Below, piece after piece: positions 20,872 through 31,083 of a DNA stretch of 64,000 bases (the first letter of the stretch is position 1; every line of letters starts with the position of its first letter). The position numbers and the translations under genes are program-made. The DNA is taken from contig NZ_JACHEQ010000002.1 of assembly GCF_014201515.1 (NCBI RefSeq), positions 186,001-250,000 of the forward strand. The letters run 5' to 3'. The notes beneath the pieces were generated by a model that saw nothing but the letters and a program-made list of their open reading frames with translations, ran no database searches and was not told the origin of the DNA. This DNA is from Anoxybacillus mongoliensis. GTDB taxonomy: Bacteria > Bacillota > Bacilli > Bacillales > Anoxybacillaceae.

Positions 20872-21676
20872 AGCGAGCGCTAAACAATTTTCTAATTTTC
20901 GAGAAAAAGCCTTTTTGTTCTTCATCATCAAGCGACATGAGCGGCACTGATTCGCCGAGCAGGCGCCGAGCAATGTTGCGATATGCTAACGATGCTTTGC
21001 TGTTTGGGTCGAGAACAATCGGCTCACCATTGTTTGACGCTTTAATCACATGTTCGTCATCAACAATAATACCAAGTAAATCAATCGATAAGTGCATGAC
21101 AATTTCATCAATATCTAACATATCATGATTTTTTAACATATGGCTACGAATACGATTAATAATTAAACGCGGTCGCTTCATATGCTCTTCTTTTTCAAGC
21201 AGACCGATAATTCGGTCAGCATCGCGAACAGCCGAAATGTCTGGCGTTGTAACAACAATCGCTTCATCCGCTCCCGCAACAGCATTTTTATATCCTTGTT
21301 CAATGCCTGCAGGACAATCAATTAAAATATAATCGTAATCTTGTCTCAAATCGTCAATGAGCTGTTTCATTTGTTCCGGCGTAACCGCAGATTTGTCGCT
21401 CGTTTGGGCAGCTGGTAATAAATACAGACGATCTTCAAACCGCTTATCTTTCACGAGCGCTTTTTGCACGGTGCAACGCCCTTCGACAACATCGACAAGA
21501 TCATAAATGATGCGATTTTCTAACCCCATAATGACGTCAAGATTGCGCAAACCGATATCGGTGTCAACAAGACAGACGCGCTTTCCTAATAGTGCTAGCG
21601 CCGTTCCGAGATTTGCTGTCGTTGTTGTTTTGCCAACGCCACCTTTGCCAGAAGTAATAACAATCGCTTCTCCCAC
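20870..21676 (-). CDS. minD: Septum site-determining ATPase MinD
   Basis: A 268-residue ParA-family ATPase that positions MinC at membranes and blocks polar division. The deviant Walker A is SGKGGVGKTT at residues 9-18, with switch residues in DTDIGLRNLD and Walker B ILIDCPAG. The amphipathic C-terminal membrane-targeting helix is GFFSKIRKLFS. The start is GTG at 21676, giving MGEAIVITSGKGG as in other Bacillus; AGGGAG is upstream. It is two bases after minC. Confidence 0.97.
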   Translation of the reverse strand: MGEAIVITSGKGGVGKTTTTANLGTALALLGKRVCLVDTDIGLRNLDVIMGLENRIIYDLVDVVEGRCTVQKALVKDKRFEDRLYLLPAAQTSDKSAVTPEQMKQLIDDLRQDYDYILIDCPAGIEQGYKNAVAGADEAIVVTTPDISAVRDADRIIGLLEKEEHMKRPRLIINRIRSHMLKNHDMLDIDEIVMHLSIDLLGIIVDDEHVIKASNNGEPIVLDPNSKASLAYRNIARRLLGESVPLMSLDDEEQKGFFSKIRKLFSAR

Positions 21677-21678
21677 TG

Positions 21679-22362
21679 TCAAAAACTCCCTTCTAACCGA
21701 GTTAAATGCGGACGTAAATGCATTAATAGTTGGAGTCGATCGACAACAATTTGATCATGTTCGTCAATATAAGCACACTCCATTTCATTTCCTTCGTCAG
21801 TACGATAGTCTGGTGCTCGATTCATCACATCGCTAATGCGCAACTGTGTTGGCTTCATGACTGAAGCAGCAATGATCGCTTGACGATTTCCATCATACCC
21901 TGCATGAGCAATGCCACGTAACGCTCCTAACACAAAAATATTTCCTGTCGCAATGACGGTTCCGCCAGGATTCACATCACCGATTAAAAGCAAGTCCCCA
22001 TCGATATGTAGCACTTGTCCAGAACGAACAATTTTCGCAACAGACACAATTTCATTTTTCTTTTTCCACTCCAACGCCTCTTGTTTCGTCATGACATTGC
22101 TTACAATCGAGTGGACGATTAAATTTTTTCTCATTCGGATGACGTCGCGCAATCTCTCTTCTTGTTCACGCGTCAAATATCGGTTGCCAACATGCACGTG
22201 CACCGCAACAAGCGGACCTTCCTCGTCACGGGTTGTCGTCACCAACAATTCGTCCACTTGTTTTAATAGTTCGTCATAGGCGCACGTATCATCGAGATGC
22301 AGCGTCAACCCTTCTTTCGTCCCTTTCATCGACACATATGCTCTTTTCTCTTTGCCAGCCAC
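21679..22362 (-). CDS. minC: Septum site-determining protein MinC
   Basis: A 227-residue FtsZ antagonist. The N-terminal domain (1-100) begins [20 protein letters not shown]; the C-terminal beta-helix (about 110-225) has [36 protein letters not shown] and [10 protein letters not shown] motifs typical of MinC. The GTG at 22362 is chosen because TGAGGTGA lies five bases upstream; the open frame to 22440 has no such site and would add residues unlike any MinC. Confidence 0.94.
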   Translation of the reverse strand: MAGKEKRAYVSMKGTKEGLTLHLDDTCAYDELLKQVDELLVTTTRDEEGPLVAVHVHVGNRYLTREQEERLRDVIRMRKNLIVHSIVSNVMTKQEALEWKKKNEIVSVAKIVRSGQVLHIDGDLLLIGDVNPGGTVIATGNIFVLGALRGIAHAGYDGNRQAIIAASVMKPTQLRISDVMNRAPDYRTDEGNEMECAYIDEHDQIVVDRLQLLMHLRPHLTRLEGSF

Positions 22363-22408
22363 GACTTTCACCTCAATACATATTTCTCCGCATTTTTTTT
22401 GTATTCCT

Positions 22409-22933
22409 TCACACTGGCGACGATTCATCCCGTTTCTCATGCCACTTTAACAACGTTTGCTTTAGCGGATAGGCGATGAGCAAAATGACAATTGTATGAA
22501 TAAACAACGTTGGCAAAAAGCGTGCTTGAAAAAACGTTGAAACAGACATAGTCGTTCCACCAATAACGAGCTGAATGGCGTATACATACCATTCCACACA
22601 TGCGATCGCCACAATGGCAAAAAAAGAAGCTGTCCATGCGTTTTTATGCAAAACGTTCATCGCTTTTGCAATTAAATAAGCAATGAGCGAAAAGGCAAAG
22701 GCATAAGCACCTAATAGTTCCGTATATGTTACATCGTATAATAGACCGAAGATGAATCCGTACATCATTCCTTCTGTTTGTCCAATAAAAATCGTAATAA
22801 ACACGATAAAAACGAGCAACATACGCGGTACAAGCAAATAAACATCAAATAATGGCTGTGAAACCAATTGAACAATAATGCTTTCTAATAAAAATATAAC
22901 GGTCACAAGGGAAGGAAGAAACAAGCGGCTCAT
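22409..22933 (-). CDS. mreD: Rod shape-determining protein MreD
   Basis: A 174-residue membrane protein with about five helices and the MreD pattern [26 protein letters not shown] in its central part. It belongs to the elongasome with MreB and MreC. It overlaps the mreC stop by four bases; GAGGAGGAAG inside the mreC end is its ribosome binding site. Confidence 0.92.
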   Translation of the reverse strand: MSRLFLPSLVTVIFLLESIIVQLVSQPLFDVYLLVPRMLLVFIVFITIFIGQTEGMMYGFIFGLLYDVTYTELLGAYAFAFSLIAYLIAKAMNVLHKNAWTASFFAIVAIACVEWYVYAIQLVIGGTTMSVSTFFQARFLPTLFIHTIVILLIAYPLKQTLLKWHEKRDESSPV

Positions 22934-23790
22934 TGTTCTTCCTCCTCTTGCGACATTTCAATTTTTCGTTTCACAATGATCACATCATCAATGTCATAAA
23001 AATTCGCTGCTGGCTTGATATAGGCAATTTGTGTAAGCCCGTATTCATCCGCAACGACTTCTTCAACTTCTCCGATAAACAATCCTTTTGGAAAAATCCC
23101 ACCAAGTCCTGATGTAAATACGCGCTGCCCTTTTTCTATTTTTGCATCATATGGAATGCGCTTTAACAGCAACGCTTCTCTCTCTTCATCGTATCCTTCT
23201 ATTAAGCCGAATACGTTTTCATCTCCTTGAATAAATGCGGAAATGCGGTTTTGTCGATTTTTTGCGCTCAGCAATTGCACCGTTGCGCTAAATGGGGAGA
23301 CGCTGCGCACTTTGCCGATTAACCCTTGAGGTGTAATAACAGCCATATCTTTTTTCACACCGTGCTGCGACCCTTTATTGACAATTAACGTCTCTTCCCA
23401 ACGATCTGGATTGCGCCCAATGACTGTCGCTTGAATAGCAACAAAGTCACGTAAACTTTCCTTTTTATTCAAAAGCTCACGTAAACGTTCGTTTTCTTTT
23501 TTTAGCGACTCCACTTCTGATTGCAAAAGAACGTATTGCTCTAAATGTTCTTTTAAACGTTTGTTTTCTTCATATGTATGGCGCAAATCATTCACATTTT
23601 CAAAGAAGCCCGCAACAAACTGTGCGGGCTTATGCACGATCGATTGCATAAAAACAACGGTGTCTTTCACGAATTTTTCCATCCAACTTAGTTCGTTTCG
23701 CTCTTTTAATGAAAAGCCGATCAAGGCAACGAGAACCATGATGCTGACAAGCAATATAATGAGCCGTTTATTTAAGAAAAACTTCGGCAT
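22930..23790 (-). CDS. mreC: Rod shape-determining protein MreC
   Basis: A 286-residue bitopic protein: a membrane helix at about 8-26, a coiled coil at about 65-110 rich in Lys/Glu/Leu, and the extracytoplasmic beta-rich MreC domain with VIGRNPDRWEETLIVNKGS and VITPQGLIGKVRSVS. It links MreB filaments to wall synthesis enzymes. AGAAGG precedes the ATG; it lies 19 bases after mreB. Confidence 0.94.
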   Translation of the reverse strand: MPKFFLNKRLIILLVSIMVLVALIGFSLKERNELSWMEKFVKDTVVFMQSIVHKPAQFVAGFFENVNDLRHTYEENKRLKEHLEQYVLLQSEVESLKKENERLRELLNKKESLRDFVAIQATVIGRNPDRWEETLIVNKGSQHGVKKDMAVITPQGLIGKVRSVSPFSATVQLLSAKNRQNRISAFIQGDENVFGLIEGYDEEREALLLKRIPYDAKIEKGQRVFTSGLGGIFPKGLFIGEVEEVVADEYGLTQIAYIKPAANFYDIDDVIIVKRKIEMSQEEEEQ

Positions 23791-23809
23791 GAGAACACCT
23801 TCTTACACA

Positions 23810-24916
<1,107 letters not shown>

Positions 24917-25591
24917 TTACACATATCCTTTTTCTTTTAAGCTTACATATGTTTTGTCGCCAATAATTAAATGGTCAAGCAACTCAATGCCAACGAGACG
25001 ACCGCATTCTGCGAGCCTGCGCGTCACTTCAATATCTTCGCGGCTCGGTGTTGGGTCTCCTGACGGATGATTATGAATACAAATAATGGATGCTGCTGAA
25101 CGTTTAATTGCCTCTTTATACACTTCGCGCGGGTGGACAATCGATGCATTTAAACTACCGATAAATACAGTCTTTTTATGCATCACTTGGTTTTTCGTAT
25201 TTAAATATAACACAACGAAATGTTCTTGGCTCAAAAAACGCATATCTTCCATGACGTATCTTGCACCGTCTTCTGGAGAACGAATGACGTAACGGTCGTC
25301 ATATTGAAGTTGATGCACACGACGACCGAGTTCAAGCGCTGCAATAATTTGAATCGCTTTTGTTTTTCCGATTCCTTTAATACTTGTCATTTCTTCAATT
25401 GTCGCATCTTTTAGCTGTCGAAGTCCTTCAAAATGGGTGAGTAAATGTTGTGCGAGCGTGAGAACGGAATATTGTTTTGTCCCCGTGCGAAGCAAAATAG
25501 CTAACAATTCTTGATTTGATAGGCTTTGCGGTCCTTCGGAAAGCAAGCGTTCACGCGGGCGTTCATCGGGCGGAACATGGCGAATAAGCAT
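24917..25591 (-). CDS. radC: RadC family JAB1/MPN metalloprotease-fold protein
   Basis: A 224-residue protein with a helix-hairpin-helix segment near residues 60-75 (MTSIKGIGKTKAIQIIAA) and a JAMM motif IICIHNHPSGDPTPSREDI near residue 170 providing zinc ligands. Historically called a DNA repair protein; later work found no repair role for E. coli RadC and B. subtilis RadC (YsxA) is not needed for transformation or repair. It sits between maf and mreB, the usual Bacillus site. Confidence 0.93.
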   Translation of the reverse strand: MLIRHVPPDERPRERLLSEGPQSLSNQELLAILLRTGTKQYSVLTLAQHLLTHFEGLRQLKDATIEEMTSIKGIGKTKAIQIIAALELGRRVHQLQYDDRYVIRSPEDGARYVMEDMRFLSQEHFVVLYLNTKNQVMHKKTVFIGSLNASIVHPREVYKEAIKRSAASIICIHNHPSGDPTPSREDIEVTRRLAECGRLVGIELLDHLIIGDKTYVSLKEKGYV

Positions 25592-25620
25592 ACGTTCCCC
25601 CCCTCTATTTTAACCTTTTT

Positions 25621-26190
25621 TTAGCGAAATGGATAAAATCCGAATTTTTTTAATTCACGAGCGAGCCTTGCGATCGGCAAACCAACAACGGAAAAATAGT
25701 CACCCTCAATTTTTTGGACAAAAAGTGCTCCGCGCTGTTGAATGCCATATGCTCCCGCTTTATCAAGTGGCTCTTTTGTCGCAATATAAGCCCGAATGTC
25801 TTCATCTGAAAGTGGCCAAAATGTAACGTTCGTTTTTACAGCAAACGTCACGCACTCGTTTGCTGTACAAATCGCTACCCCTGTCCATACTTCATGTGTT
25901 GTTCCAGATAGACGTTTCAACATCCGAAAGGCGTCTTGTTCACTTGTTGGCTTTCCAAGCACTTCTCCTTCACATACGACAATCGTATCAGCACCGATGA
26001 CGCACGCATCACTTGCTTGTTGCCATACCGCATTTGCTTTTTTATACGCGAGCTGTTGTACAATTTCATCTGGGGATAACTTAGCATCAAATGATTCATC
26101 GACATCGCTGACGAGGATGTCAAACGGAAGTCCAAGCATACGAAGAAGTTGTTTGCGACGAGGAGAACTAGAAGCTAATACAAGTTGCAT
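25621..26190 (-). CDS. maf: Maf-type nucleotide pyrophosphatase
   Basis: A 189-residue house-cleaning enzyme hydrolysing dTTP/UTP and modified nucleotides, once linked to septum formation. It starts MQLVLASSSPRRKQLLRML, the signature phosphate-binding motif, and has VIGADTIVVCEGEVLGKP (about 68) and DKAGAYGIQQRGALFV. The ATG at 26190 is chosen because AAAGGTG is six bases upstream; frames extending to 26280 cross the promoter. It precedes radC by 29 bases. Confidence 0.94.
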   Translation of the reverse strand: MQLVLASSSPRRKQLLRMLGLPFDILVSDVDESFDAKLSPDEIVQQLAYKKANAVWQQASDACVIGADTIVVCEGEVLGKPTSEQDAFRMLKRLSGTTHEVWTGVAICTANECVTFAVKTNVTFWPLSDEDIRAYIATKEPLDKAGAYGIQQRGALFVQKIEGDYFSVVGLPIARLARELKKFGFYPFR

Positions 26191-26240
26191 CGTCATCACC
26201 TTTCTGTCATGAGCGTTTGTTTCAAGGAAGATACACTTGT

Positions 26241-26269
26241 ATCGTACCAAATTTATACACAATATACAA
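26241..26269 (-). promoter_or_regulatory. Candidate maf-radC promoter
   Basis: On the minus strand TTGTAT (26264-26269) and TACGAT (26241-26246) are 17 bases apart, about 50 bases before maf and after the spoIIB terminator. Confidence 0.55.
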
Positions 26270-26280
26270 CGGTTCGACAA

Positions 26281-26304
26281 AAAAAAGAAGCTGTTCGCTT
26301 CTTA
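26281..26304 (-). terminator. spoIIB terminator
   Basis: AAGAAGC / GCTTCTT (26285-26291 with 26297-26303), a five-base loop and a following T run of eight on the minus strand. It overlaps the spoIIB stop. Confidence 0.88.
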
Positions 26305-27081
26305 ATGTAAGACGTGTAATATATGTTGCTGTGCTTCCCATAATTGCTTTTGGTCATTTGATTGACGAAAAGTAAAAAGCGCTTCATATGCTTTTTTCAC
26401 TTGCTCATTGTGAGGCGAATACGATTGTAGCCGTTTCCATTGTTCATTTTGAAGTTGCTGTCCATTCAACAATCGACTAATAACGGACACGATCATCACA
26501 AAAGGTTCACTTTCTTTTTCATCGATGGATACATTCCACGGTTTTACGTATGTGTCAATTCCGAGCGATTCATATAAACTTGCGATCTGCTTTGCCTCCT
26601 CTTTTGTCAATGCCATGCCTAAAAATACATAAACAGGCTGTTTTCCAATTATTACACTCGGACGTTGTTGTGCCTTTATTTTTTGTACATATACATTTGC
26701 TGCTTTTTCATCTTGAAACACCCCACCTTGAACGACGAAAATCGTCTCTGTTCGTTGTGAGGTTGGCACTTCTTCATTTTGTTCTTGTTGTAACGTCGTT
26801 GTTGAAGTCGGTTTGCTCTCTGTTGTCGGGATGATTGTTAATACAAGTAAGCCGAAGCTTGTCCCAAGAACAACCGCTAAAGCGATCGCTAATACAAAGG
26901 AGCGCCAAGGTGATCTTGTATATCGTTTACTCATTTCAAATGGTATGAGCTCATCTTGTTTTTCACTTTGTTCATTGCTTTCCTCGTTCGACCATTGGGG
27001 CAATGTATTTGTCACTGACGTGTACGGTTGCTCTTTTCCGTTCACTTTAATCACGATCGCTTTTTTCGCTGGCTTGTCCAT
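26302..27081 (-). CDS. spoIIB: Stage II sporulation protein B (SPOR domain)
   Basis: A 259-residue bitopic protein. A cytoplasmic N-terminal part (1-65) is followed by a transmembrane helix (about 66-90), a Thr/Glu-rich linker and a SPOR domain (about 110-185, starting IFVVQGGVFQDEKAANVYV), which binds denuded septal peptidoglycan. SpoIIB helps engulfment begin at the septum. Location next to maf is as in B. subtilis. The ATG at 27081 follows GGGAGGG; a longer frame to 27147 would run through a terminator. Confidence 0.85.
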   Translation of the reverse strand: MDKPAKKAIVIKVNGKEQPYTSVTNTLPQWSNEESNEQSEKQDELIPFEMSKRYTRSPWRSFVLAIALAVVLGTSFGLLVLTIIPTTESKPTSTTTLQQEQNEEVPTSQRTETIFVVQGGVFQDEKAANVYVQKIKAQQRPSVIIGKQPVYVFLGMALTKEEAKQIASLYESLGIDTYVKPWNVSIDEKESEPFVMIVSVISRLLNGQQLQNEQWKRLQSYSPHNEQVKKAYEALFTFRQSNDQKQLWEAQQHILHVLH

Positions 27082-27127
27082 TTTTTTCCCTCCCGCTGTC
27101 ATTCTTCGCCCATCGTAACATAAAAAA

Positions 27128-27160
27128 GAAAAAAAAAAACGAGACATTTGTCGTCTCGTT
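27128..27160 (-). terminator. Terminator of the type IV pilus operon
   Basis: AACGAGAC / GTCTCGTT (27138-27145 with 27153-27160) with a seven-base loop is followed by a run of ten T on the minus strand. It lies 27 bases past the last pilin gene and marks the end of the pil operon. Confidence 0.92.
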
Positions 27161-27186
27161 GCGGAAGGTTTTCGTCAAATTTCGCA

Positions 27187-27627
27187 CTATCGTTCTTGGA
27201 TGTCGTTGACCGACAATTGTTCAACTGGCACACCGTTTTCTTTACAAATTTGCTTCGTTTCCCCTTTTAAACAAACGGCATATGTGATCGTACCATCACT
27301 TTGCTTTGTCACAATGACGTATGAATCGTCATTTGGTGGCAAACGTTTCGATGTGTATGGATCGATAATCCCTTCGAGAACCCCATCATCAACTAATTGT
27401 TTGTACGTCAATATCTCACTTTGATTTGGCGTTAAAAACTCTACTTTTTGCGCACCAACGTGAAGCCGTGCTGCTTCATAGAGCGTATACGCTGTCGCAA
27501 CAAACGCCCGATCACGCGACTTTTTAATGACCTCAACGACAGACACAGTCGCAATCATGACTAAAATACTTAAAATGACAATGACAGCTAACAGTTCGAT
27601 TAGCGTCATTCCTCGTTCATCTTGCAT
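27187..27627 (-). CDS. Type IV pilin-like protein (second pilin of the operon)
   Basis: A 146-residue prepilin. The six-residue leader ends in Gly6 and the mature protein starts MTLIELLAVIVIL, with Glu at +5, the class III signal cleaved and methylated by a prepilin peptidase. The hydrophobic helix runs to about residue 30, and the C-terminal domain contains CLKGETKQIC, a possible disulfide loop. It is the last gene of the pil operon, after pilO. Similarity to the major pilin at 30558 is limited to the N-terminal helix and a shared YKQLVDDGVLEGIIDP-like block, so it may be a minor or alternative pilin. Confidence 0.85.
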   Translation of the reverse strand: MQDERGMTLIELLAVIVILSILVMIATVSVVEVIKKSRDRAFVATAYTLYEAARLHVGAQKVEFLTPNQSEILTYKQLVDDGVLEGIIDPYTSKRLPPNDDSYVIVTKQSDGTITYAVCLKGETKQICKENGVPVEQLSVNDIQER

Positions 27628-27640
27628 CCAACCGACCCCT

Positions 27641-28267
27641 TTATTGTTCCGTTAATGAAGGAAACGGATTTCGCTTTTCGCTCGGTTGCGGTAAATCAAG
27701 CGGTGGCAATTGCTCAATCCATTGGCGCAATTCTGGTGCGTAAAACGTTGACACAGTTAAGGAATAAGACAGTTGTGGCACTTCATCCATGACCGTCGTC
27801 CACTCCTCATATCCTGTGAACGATAGCGAATCAACGGAAACGATGCGCTTTGATCGCTCTAACACGTCGATAAACTGTTCAAGTGCAAAATAAGAAGGAG
27901 AACGAACAGATAGATTGACTGTCAATTTTTGAATCGGCGTTGGAGGTCCTTCAACGTTTTCTCCTTCTTGAAAAGTAAGCGACAATACTTCACTATTTGA
28001 TACGACCTCTGCTTTTTCAATGTCTAATAAAAATTGCTCAACAAACGGTTGAACAGGAACACGTTTTTGTAGTTCAACGAGGCTCGTACGCAATTCGTCC
28101 GATGTTTGTTTACTTTGTAGCGTTTGTAACAACTTTTTTTCCGTTTGTAATTCTGTTTCCAGTTGTTCTTTTCGGTCATCAAGCGGTTTGTACACATATA
28201 TATATAGCGCAAATGATAGTAGCGTAAGCAACAAGAGGGCGACCGTCACGATAAGTCCTTTTCTCAT
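27641..28267 (-). CDS. pilO: PilO-like type IV pilus assembly protein
   Basis: A 208-residue bitopic protein with one transmembrane helix near the N-terminus (about 5-24), a short coiled coil (about 30-60) and a ferredoxin-like periplasmic-type domain, the layout of PilO/GspM. With PilM and PilN it forms the alignment/inner-membrane platform of the pilus. The ATG at 28267 is used because GGAGGGGG is just upstream and ATGA overlaps the pilN stop. Identification rests on topology and gene order rather than strong motifs. Confidence 0.8.
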   Translation of the reverse strand: MRKGLIVTVALLLLTLLSFALYIYVYKPLDDRKEQLETELQTEKKLLQTLQSKQTSDELRTSLVELQKRVPVQPFVEQFLLDIEKAEVVSNSEVLSLTFQEGENVEGPPTPIQKLTVNLSVRSPSYFALEQFIDVLERSKRIVSVDSLSFTGYEEWTTVMDEVPQLSYSLTVSTFYAPELRQWIEQLPPLDLPQPSEKRNPFPSLTEQ

Positions 28268-28845
28268 TTTCCCCCTCCTTGTTGCTGTTTTTTCCATTCT
28301 TCCATATTTAATTGAATAGAAAATTGTCCGATATATCGTGGCATTGTTCCTTCTTCTTCAGCCTTTTCTTCTACTGCGGTTAAACTCGTCAGTTTTACAT
28401 CAGTGATAAACGATGCATCTTTTAGAGCTTGTAAATAGGCGGCGCTTTCACGTGTTGTATCAAATTGAGCCGTCAATTGAATGGCACCGTCACGGGCATA
28501 CGAAACGTTCATTAAAAAGCCGCGTTCAGGCAACCGTTCAATCAGTTCGTGCAATAGCGCGATCGTATGAATCGGATATTGTTCCGCCCATTGAATCGCT
28601 TCTTGTAACTGGACTCCGACGGATGCGTTCGTTGCTGTTTTTTGTTTTTCTTCTTCAGCGATGCGCAACGCTTTCGTTTGATCGAGCTCCGTTTTTAATT
28701 GCGCAATTTGTTGTTCCATGCGCTGCACAATGAAATAAAATGTTGTTGCACCAACAATGAACAAGACCGCTATCACAATCGATAAAAGCGGCATGAAACG
28801 GGATTTCCGTTCTCGTTTTGGGAGTAAGTTAATTTCTACTAACAT
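28264..28845 (-). CDS. pilN: PilN-like type IV pilus assembly protein
   Basis: A 193-residue protein starting MLVEINLLPKRERKS, the conserved cytoplasmic INLLP motif by which PilN binds PilM. A transmembrane helix (about 20-42), a coiled coil (about 43-75) and an alpha/beta domain follow. The ATG at 28845 has GAGGG eight bases upstream. It overlaps the end of pilM by 17 bases and pilO by four. Confidence 0.9.
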   Translation of the reverse strand: MLVEINLLPKRERKSRFMPLLSIVIAVLFIVGATTFYFIVQRMEQQIAQLKTELDQTKALRIAEEEKQKTATNASVGVQLQEAIQWAEQYPIHTIALLHELIERLPERGFLMNVSYARDGAIQLTAQFDTTRESAAYLQALKDASFITDVKLTSLTAVEEKAEEEGTMPRYIGQFSIQLNMEEWKKQQQGGGK

Positions 28846-29797
28846 GTGCATTACCCTCTTTTAATCCGAGTCCAATTGGTAAGTAGTAAGTAGGGTCGAT
28901 CGAAAGTGGCAACGTTAACGTTTCCACTGCCACATCAAGACGCTCTTGTAACAAGTGGGAAAACGTATGAATGAGCGGATGATCGCCAGTAATAACGATG
29001 CGGGTAATTTGCGCCTCACCTTTTTGCAGTGAAAAACGATAAAAGTTCATGACACGCTCTAGCTCTTTGTATACATCTTCCAGTTGACGTTCAGGTTGTC
29101 CTTCCTTTAACCATTTCCATCCTTCATTCGTTTTTTCCCAATATGTCCATTGTGAATCAAACGCTAACTGACGAGTAAATATCGGACGATGCTGATGAAA
29201 GACACTGACGTTTAACGATGATAAATCAAATTGAACAAATAAAAAGTGATCGATGTCGTTCGCTAAATCAAACGTGTAAAATAAGCGATATAAACTAAGC
29301 GGAGAAATATCGGCCACAATCGGTTTTAATTTAACTGCTTCAAACAGTTCTGCATATTGCATCACGTTTGCTTCTGGAGCTGCAAATAATAAAACGTGGA
29401 GCGCTTCTTTCGTTTTCTCAAGCACCGCATAATCAAATACCGCATCTTCAAACGGAAGTGGAATGGTCGCGCCAATTTCCATAAATAAATAACTGCGTAT
29501 ATCTTCATGCTCCATTTCTTTCGGTAACGGAATTTTACGAATGACGATAAGCGGATCAGGCACGAGAAAACGGACGCGACGACGTTTTATGTTCCACATA
29601 TCGACGCATTGCTCCATAATGTGAGCGAGTTGCTCTTCATCAGCAATTTTCCCGTCGCGCACAATTCCTTCTGGAAGCGGCCATTCCTCGCATGTATGCA
29701 ATATGAGCGGTTTTTGTTGTTTTAGCTCTACATAGCGAATGACGTGGTCTTTTATGACAATGTTGCCTACTTTATTTTTCATCGAAAAAAGCCGCAT
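28829..29797 (-). CDS. pilM: PilM actin-like type IV pilus assembly protein
   Basis: A 322-residue cytoplasmic protein of the actin/FtsA superfamily, type IV pilus PilM group. It shows IVIKDHVIRYVELKQQ in the first strand pair, PLPFEDAVFDYAVLE (about 125), and a C-terminal TRIVITGDHPLIH block in the place of the adenosine motif. It binds the N-terminal tail of PilN. AAGGAG precedes the ATG; 12 bases separate it from the prepilin peptidase gene. Confidence 0.88.
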   Translation of the reverse strand: MRLFSMKNKVGNIVIKDHVIRYVELKQQKPLILHTCEEWPLPEGIVRDGKIADEEQLAHIMEQCVDMWNIKRRRVRFLVPDPLIVIRKIPLPKEMEHEDIRSYLFMEIGATIPLPFEDAVFDYAVLEKTKEALHVLLFAAPEANVMQYAELFEAVKLKPIVADISPLSLYRLFYTFDLANDIDHFLFVQFDLSSLNVSVFHQHRPIFTRQLAFDSQWTYWEKTNEGWKWLKEGQPERQLEDVYKELERVMNFYRFSLQKGEAQITRIVITGDHPLIHTFSHLLQERLDVAVETLTLPLSIDPTYYLPIGLGLKEGNAHVSRN

Positions 29798-29809
29798 AGT
29801 TTGTTCTCC

Positions 29810-30577
29810 TTACATCATAACCTTTACATACATATCAATCATCGCTTCACCAAAAAAATAGGCGATCAGCGTACCAACAACAATGGCTGGTCCAAATGGC
29901 ATCGGCTCGCCACGCTTCACACGCCCTATTGCCATGCCAATCAGACCAAACATCGTTCCAACGAACGTCGATAAAAAGAATGCTAAAACCGTTAATTTTA
30001 CCCCAAGCGCCAAACCGATCACTGCAAATAGTTTAATATCTCCACCGCCCATTCCACCTTTACTCACAAGGGCAATAAGAAACAACATCATAAATCCAAC
30101 AAAACTACCGAGCAAACTATCCCACCAAGGAGTAAGCGGCACGAGCCATATGCGCTCAATGAAAAGAAGTGGCGCAAAAAATAATAAAACACGGTTTGGA
30201 ATAATCATATAATGCACATCAGAAACGAAAATAATAACGAATAAAGAAATGAGCGTCCAACTAACGGCTACTTCCGCTGACCAACCAACAAGAAACGGGG
30301 CGAGCGTAAACAATATAGCCGTGGACAGCTCAACGAACGGATAAACAAAGGAAATGCGCGCCGAACACGCGCGACATTTCCCTTTTTGTAACATATACGA
30401 CACAACCGGAATTAACTCTAACGCTGTCAACGTTCGTTTACAAGATGGACAATGCGAACGCGGCGCAACAATCGACTCCCCTTTTGGCACCCTTAACCCA
30501 ACAACGTTATAAAACGAGCCGAGAAGAAGACCGAGGAGGAAGGAAATAGATAATGCACTATTCAAGTTTAACGTCAC
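29810..30577 (-). CDS. pilD: Prepilin peptidase (PilD/ComC type)
   Basis: A 255-residue membrane aspartyl protease that cleaves and N-methylates prepilins. The N-terminal cytoplasmic loop has two CxxC pairs, CPSCKR and CRACSA (about 43-73), typical of the methylating enzymes. Catalytic aspartates are in FVSDVHYMIIPN and the GxGD-type GMGGGDIKLF (about 185). Eight or so membrane helices. B. subtilis has comC at this chromosomal site, so this enzyme may also serve competence pseudopilins. GTG at 30577 is used; it overlaps the pilin gene by 20 bases and its ribosome binding site is weak. Confidence 0.93.
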   Translation of the reverse strand: MTLNLNSALSISFLLGLLLGSFYNVVGLRVPKGESIVAPRSHCPSCKRTLTALELIPVVSYMLQKGKCRACSARISFVYPFVELSTAILFTLAPFLVGWSAEVAVSWTLISLFVIIFVSDVHYMIIPNRVLLFFAPLLFIERIWLVPLTPWWDSLLGSFVGFMMLFLIALVSKGGMGGGDIKLFAVIGLALGVKLTVLAFFLSTFVGTMFGLIGMAIGRVKRGEPMPFGPAIVVGTLIAYFFGEAMIDMYVKVMM

Positions 30578-31007
30578 TTCTCTTTAAATCGTCTACGTTT
30601 TTCTTTGTGATATACTTATGAGCTGGATTTCCATCATCAACCAACTCAACTTCATAGCTGAAATTTCCTGTTGTTGTATTTTTTGTGACGAAAACTTTGC
30701 AGTTATCCTCATCATAATTTCCTTTATCACCAGGTGACTTCGGTGTCTTTTCTAAATATCCCCCATCAACCAATTCTTTCATTGTAAAGGATGTTTTGGC
30801 TGCGTTTGCAGCATCAGCTGTAACAGCTATTCTTGCTGCATTAACAAGCTGTTTAGCGTTGGCGATATGAGCGTCTTTTTTCGAGTTATCAATAATTGCC
30901 CCAATGCTCGGAATCGCAATCGCTGCAATAATTCCTAAAATAACGATTACTGCCAGCAATTCAATTAATGTTAAACCTTTTTCGTTGCGAATGAATTTCT
31001 TTAACAT
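30558..31007 (-). CDS. pilA: Major type IV pilin
   Basis: A 149-residue prepilin with an 11-residue basic leader ending in Gly11 and a mature N-terminus LTLIELLAVIVILGIIAAIAIPS with Glu at +5, the canonical type IVa-like helix. The globular domain (about 45-149) includes AKQLVNAARIAVTAD and a single cysteine, so no internal disulfide. It lies downstream of pilC and before the peptidase. The ATG at 31007 follows AAGGAGAGG; the longer frame to 31112 is unlikely. Confidence 0.9.
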   Translation of the reverse strand: MLKKFIRNEKGLTLIELLAVIVILGIIAAIAIPSIGAIIDNSKKDAHIANAKQLVNAARIAVTADAANAAKTSFTMKELVDGGYLEKTPKSPGDKGNYDEDNCKVFVTKNTTTGNFSYEVELVDDGNPAHKYITKKNVDDLKRSDVKLE

Positions 31008-31019
31008 AATTCCTCTCCT

Positions 31020-31075
31020 TTGCAATTTTTTGTTTTCTCTCATCATTTTACACGATAACCAATCTAGTTGAAAAG
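31020..31075 (-). promoter_or_regulatory. Candidate internal promoter before the major pilin gene
   Basis: The 76-base spacer between pilC and the pilin gene, the longest in the operon, contains a TG-preceded TAAAAT on the minus strand with a weak TTTCAA about 17 bases upstream. An extra promoter would fit the need for more pilin than machine. Low confidence. Confidence 0.35.
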
Positions 31076-31083
31076 TACTAGTT

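Noticed and set aside
25796-26212. 138-codon open frame on the plus strand
   Set aside because: Antisense to maf, which is a well-conserved gene with its own promoter and ribosome binding site.
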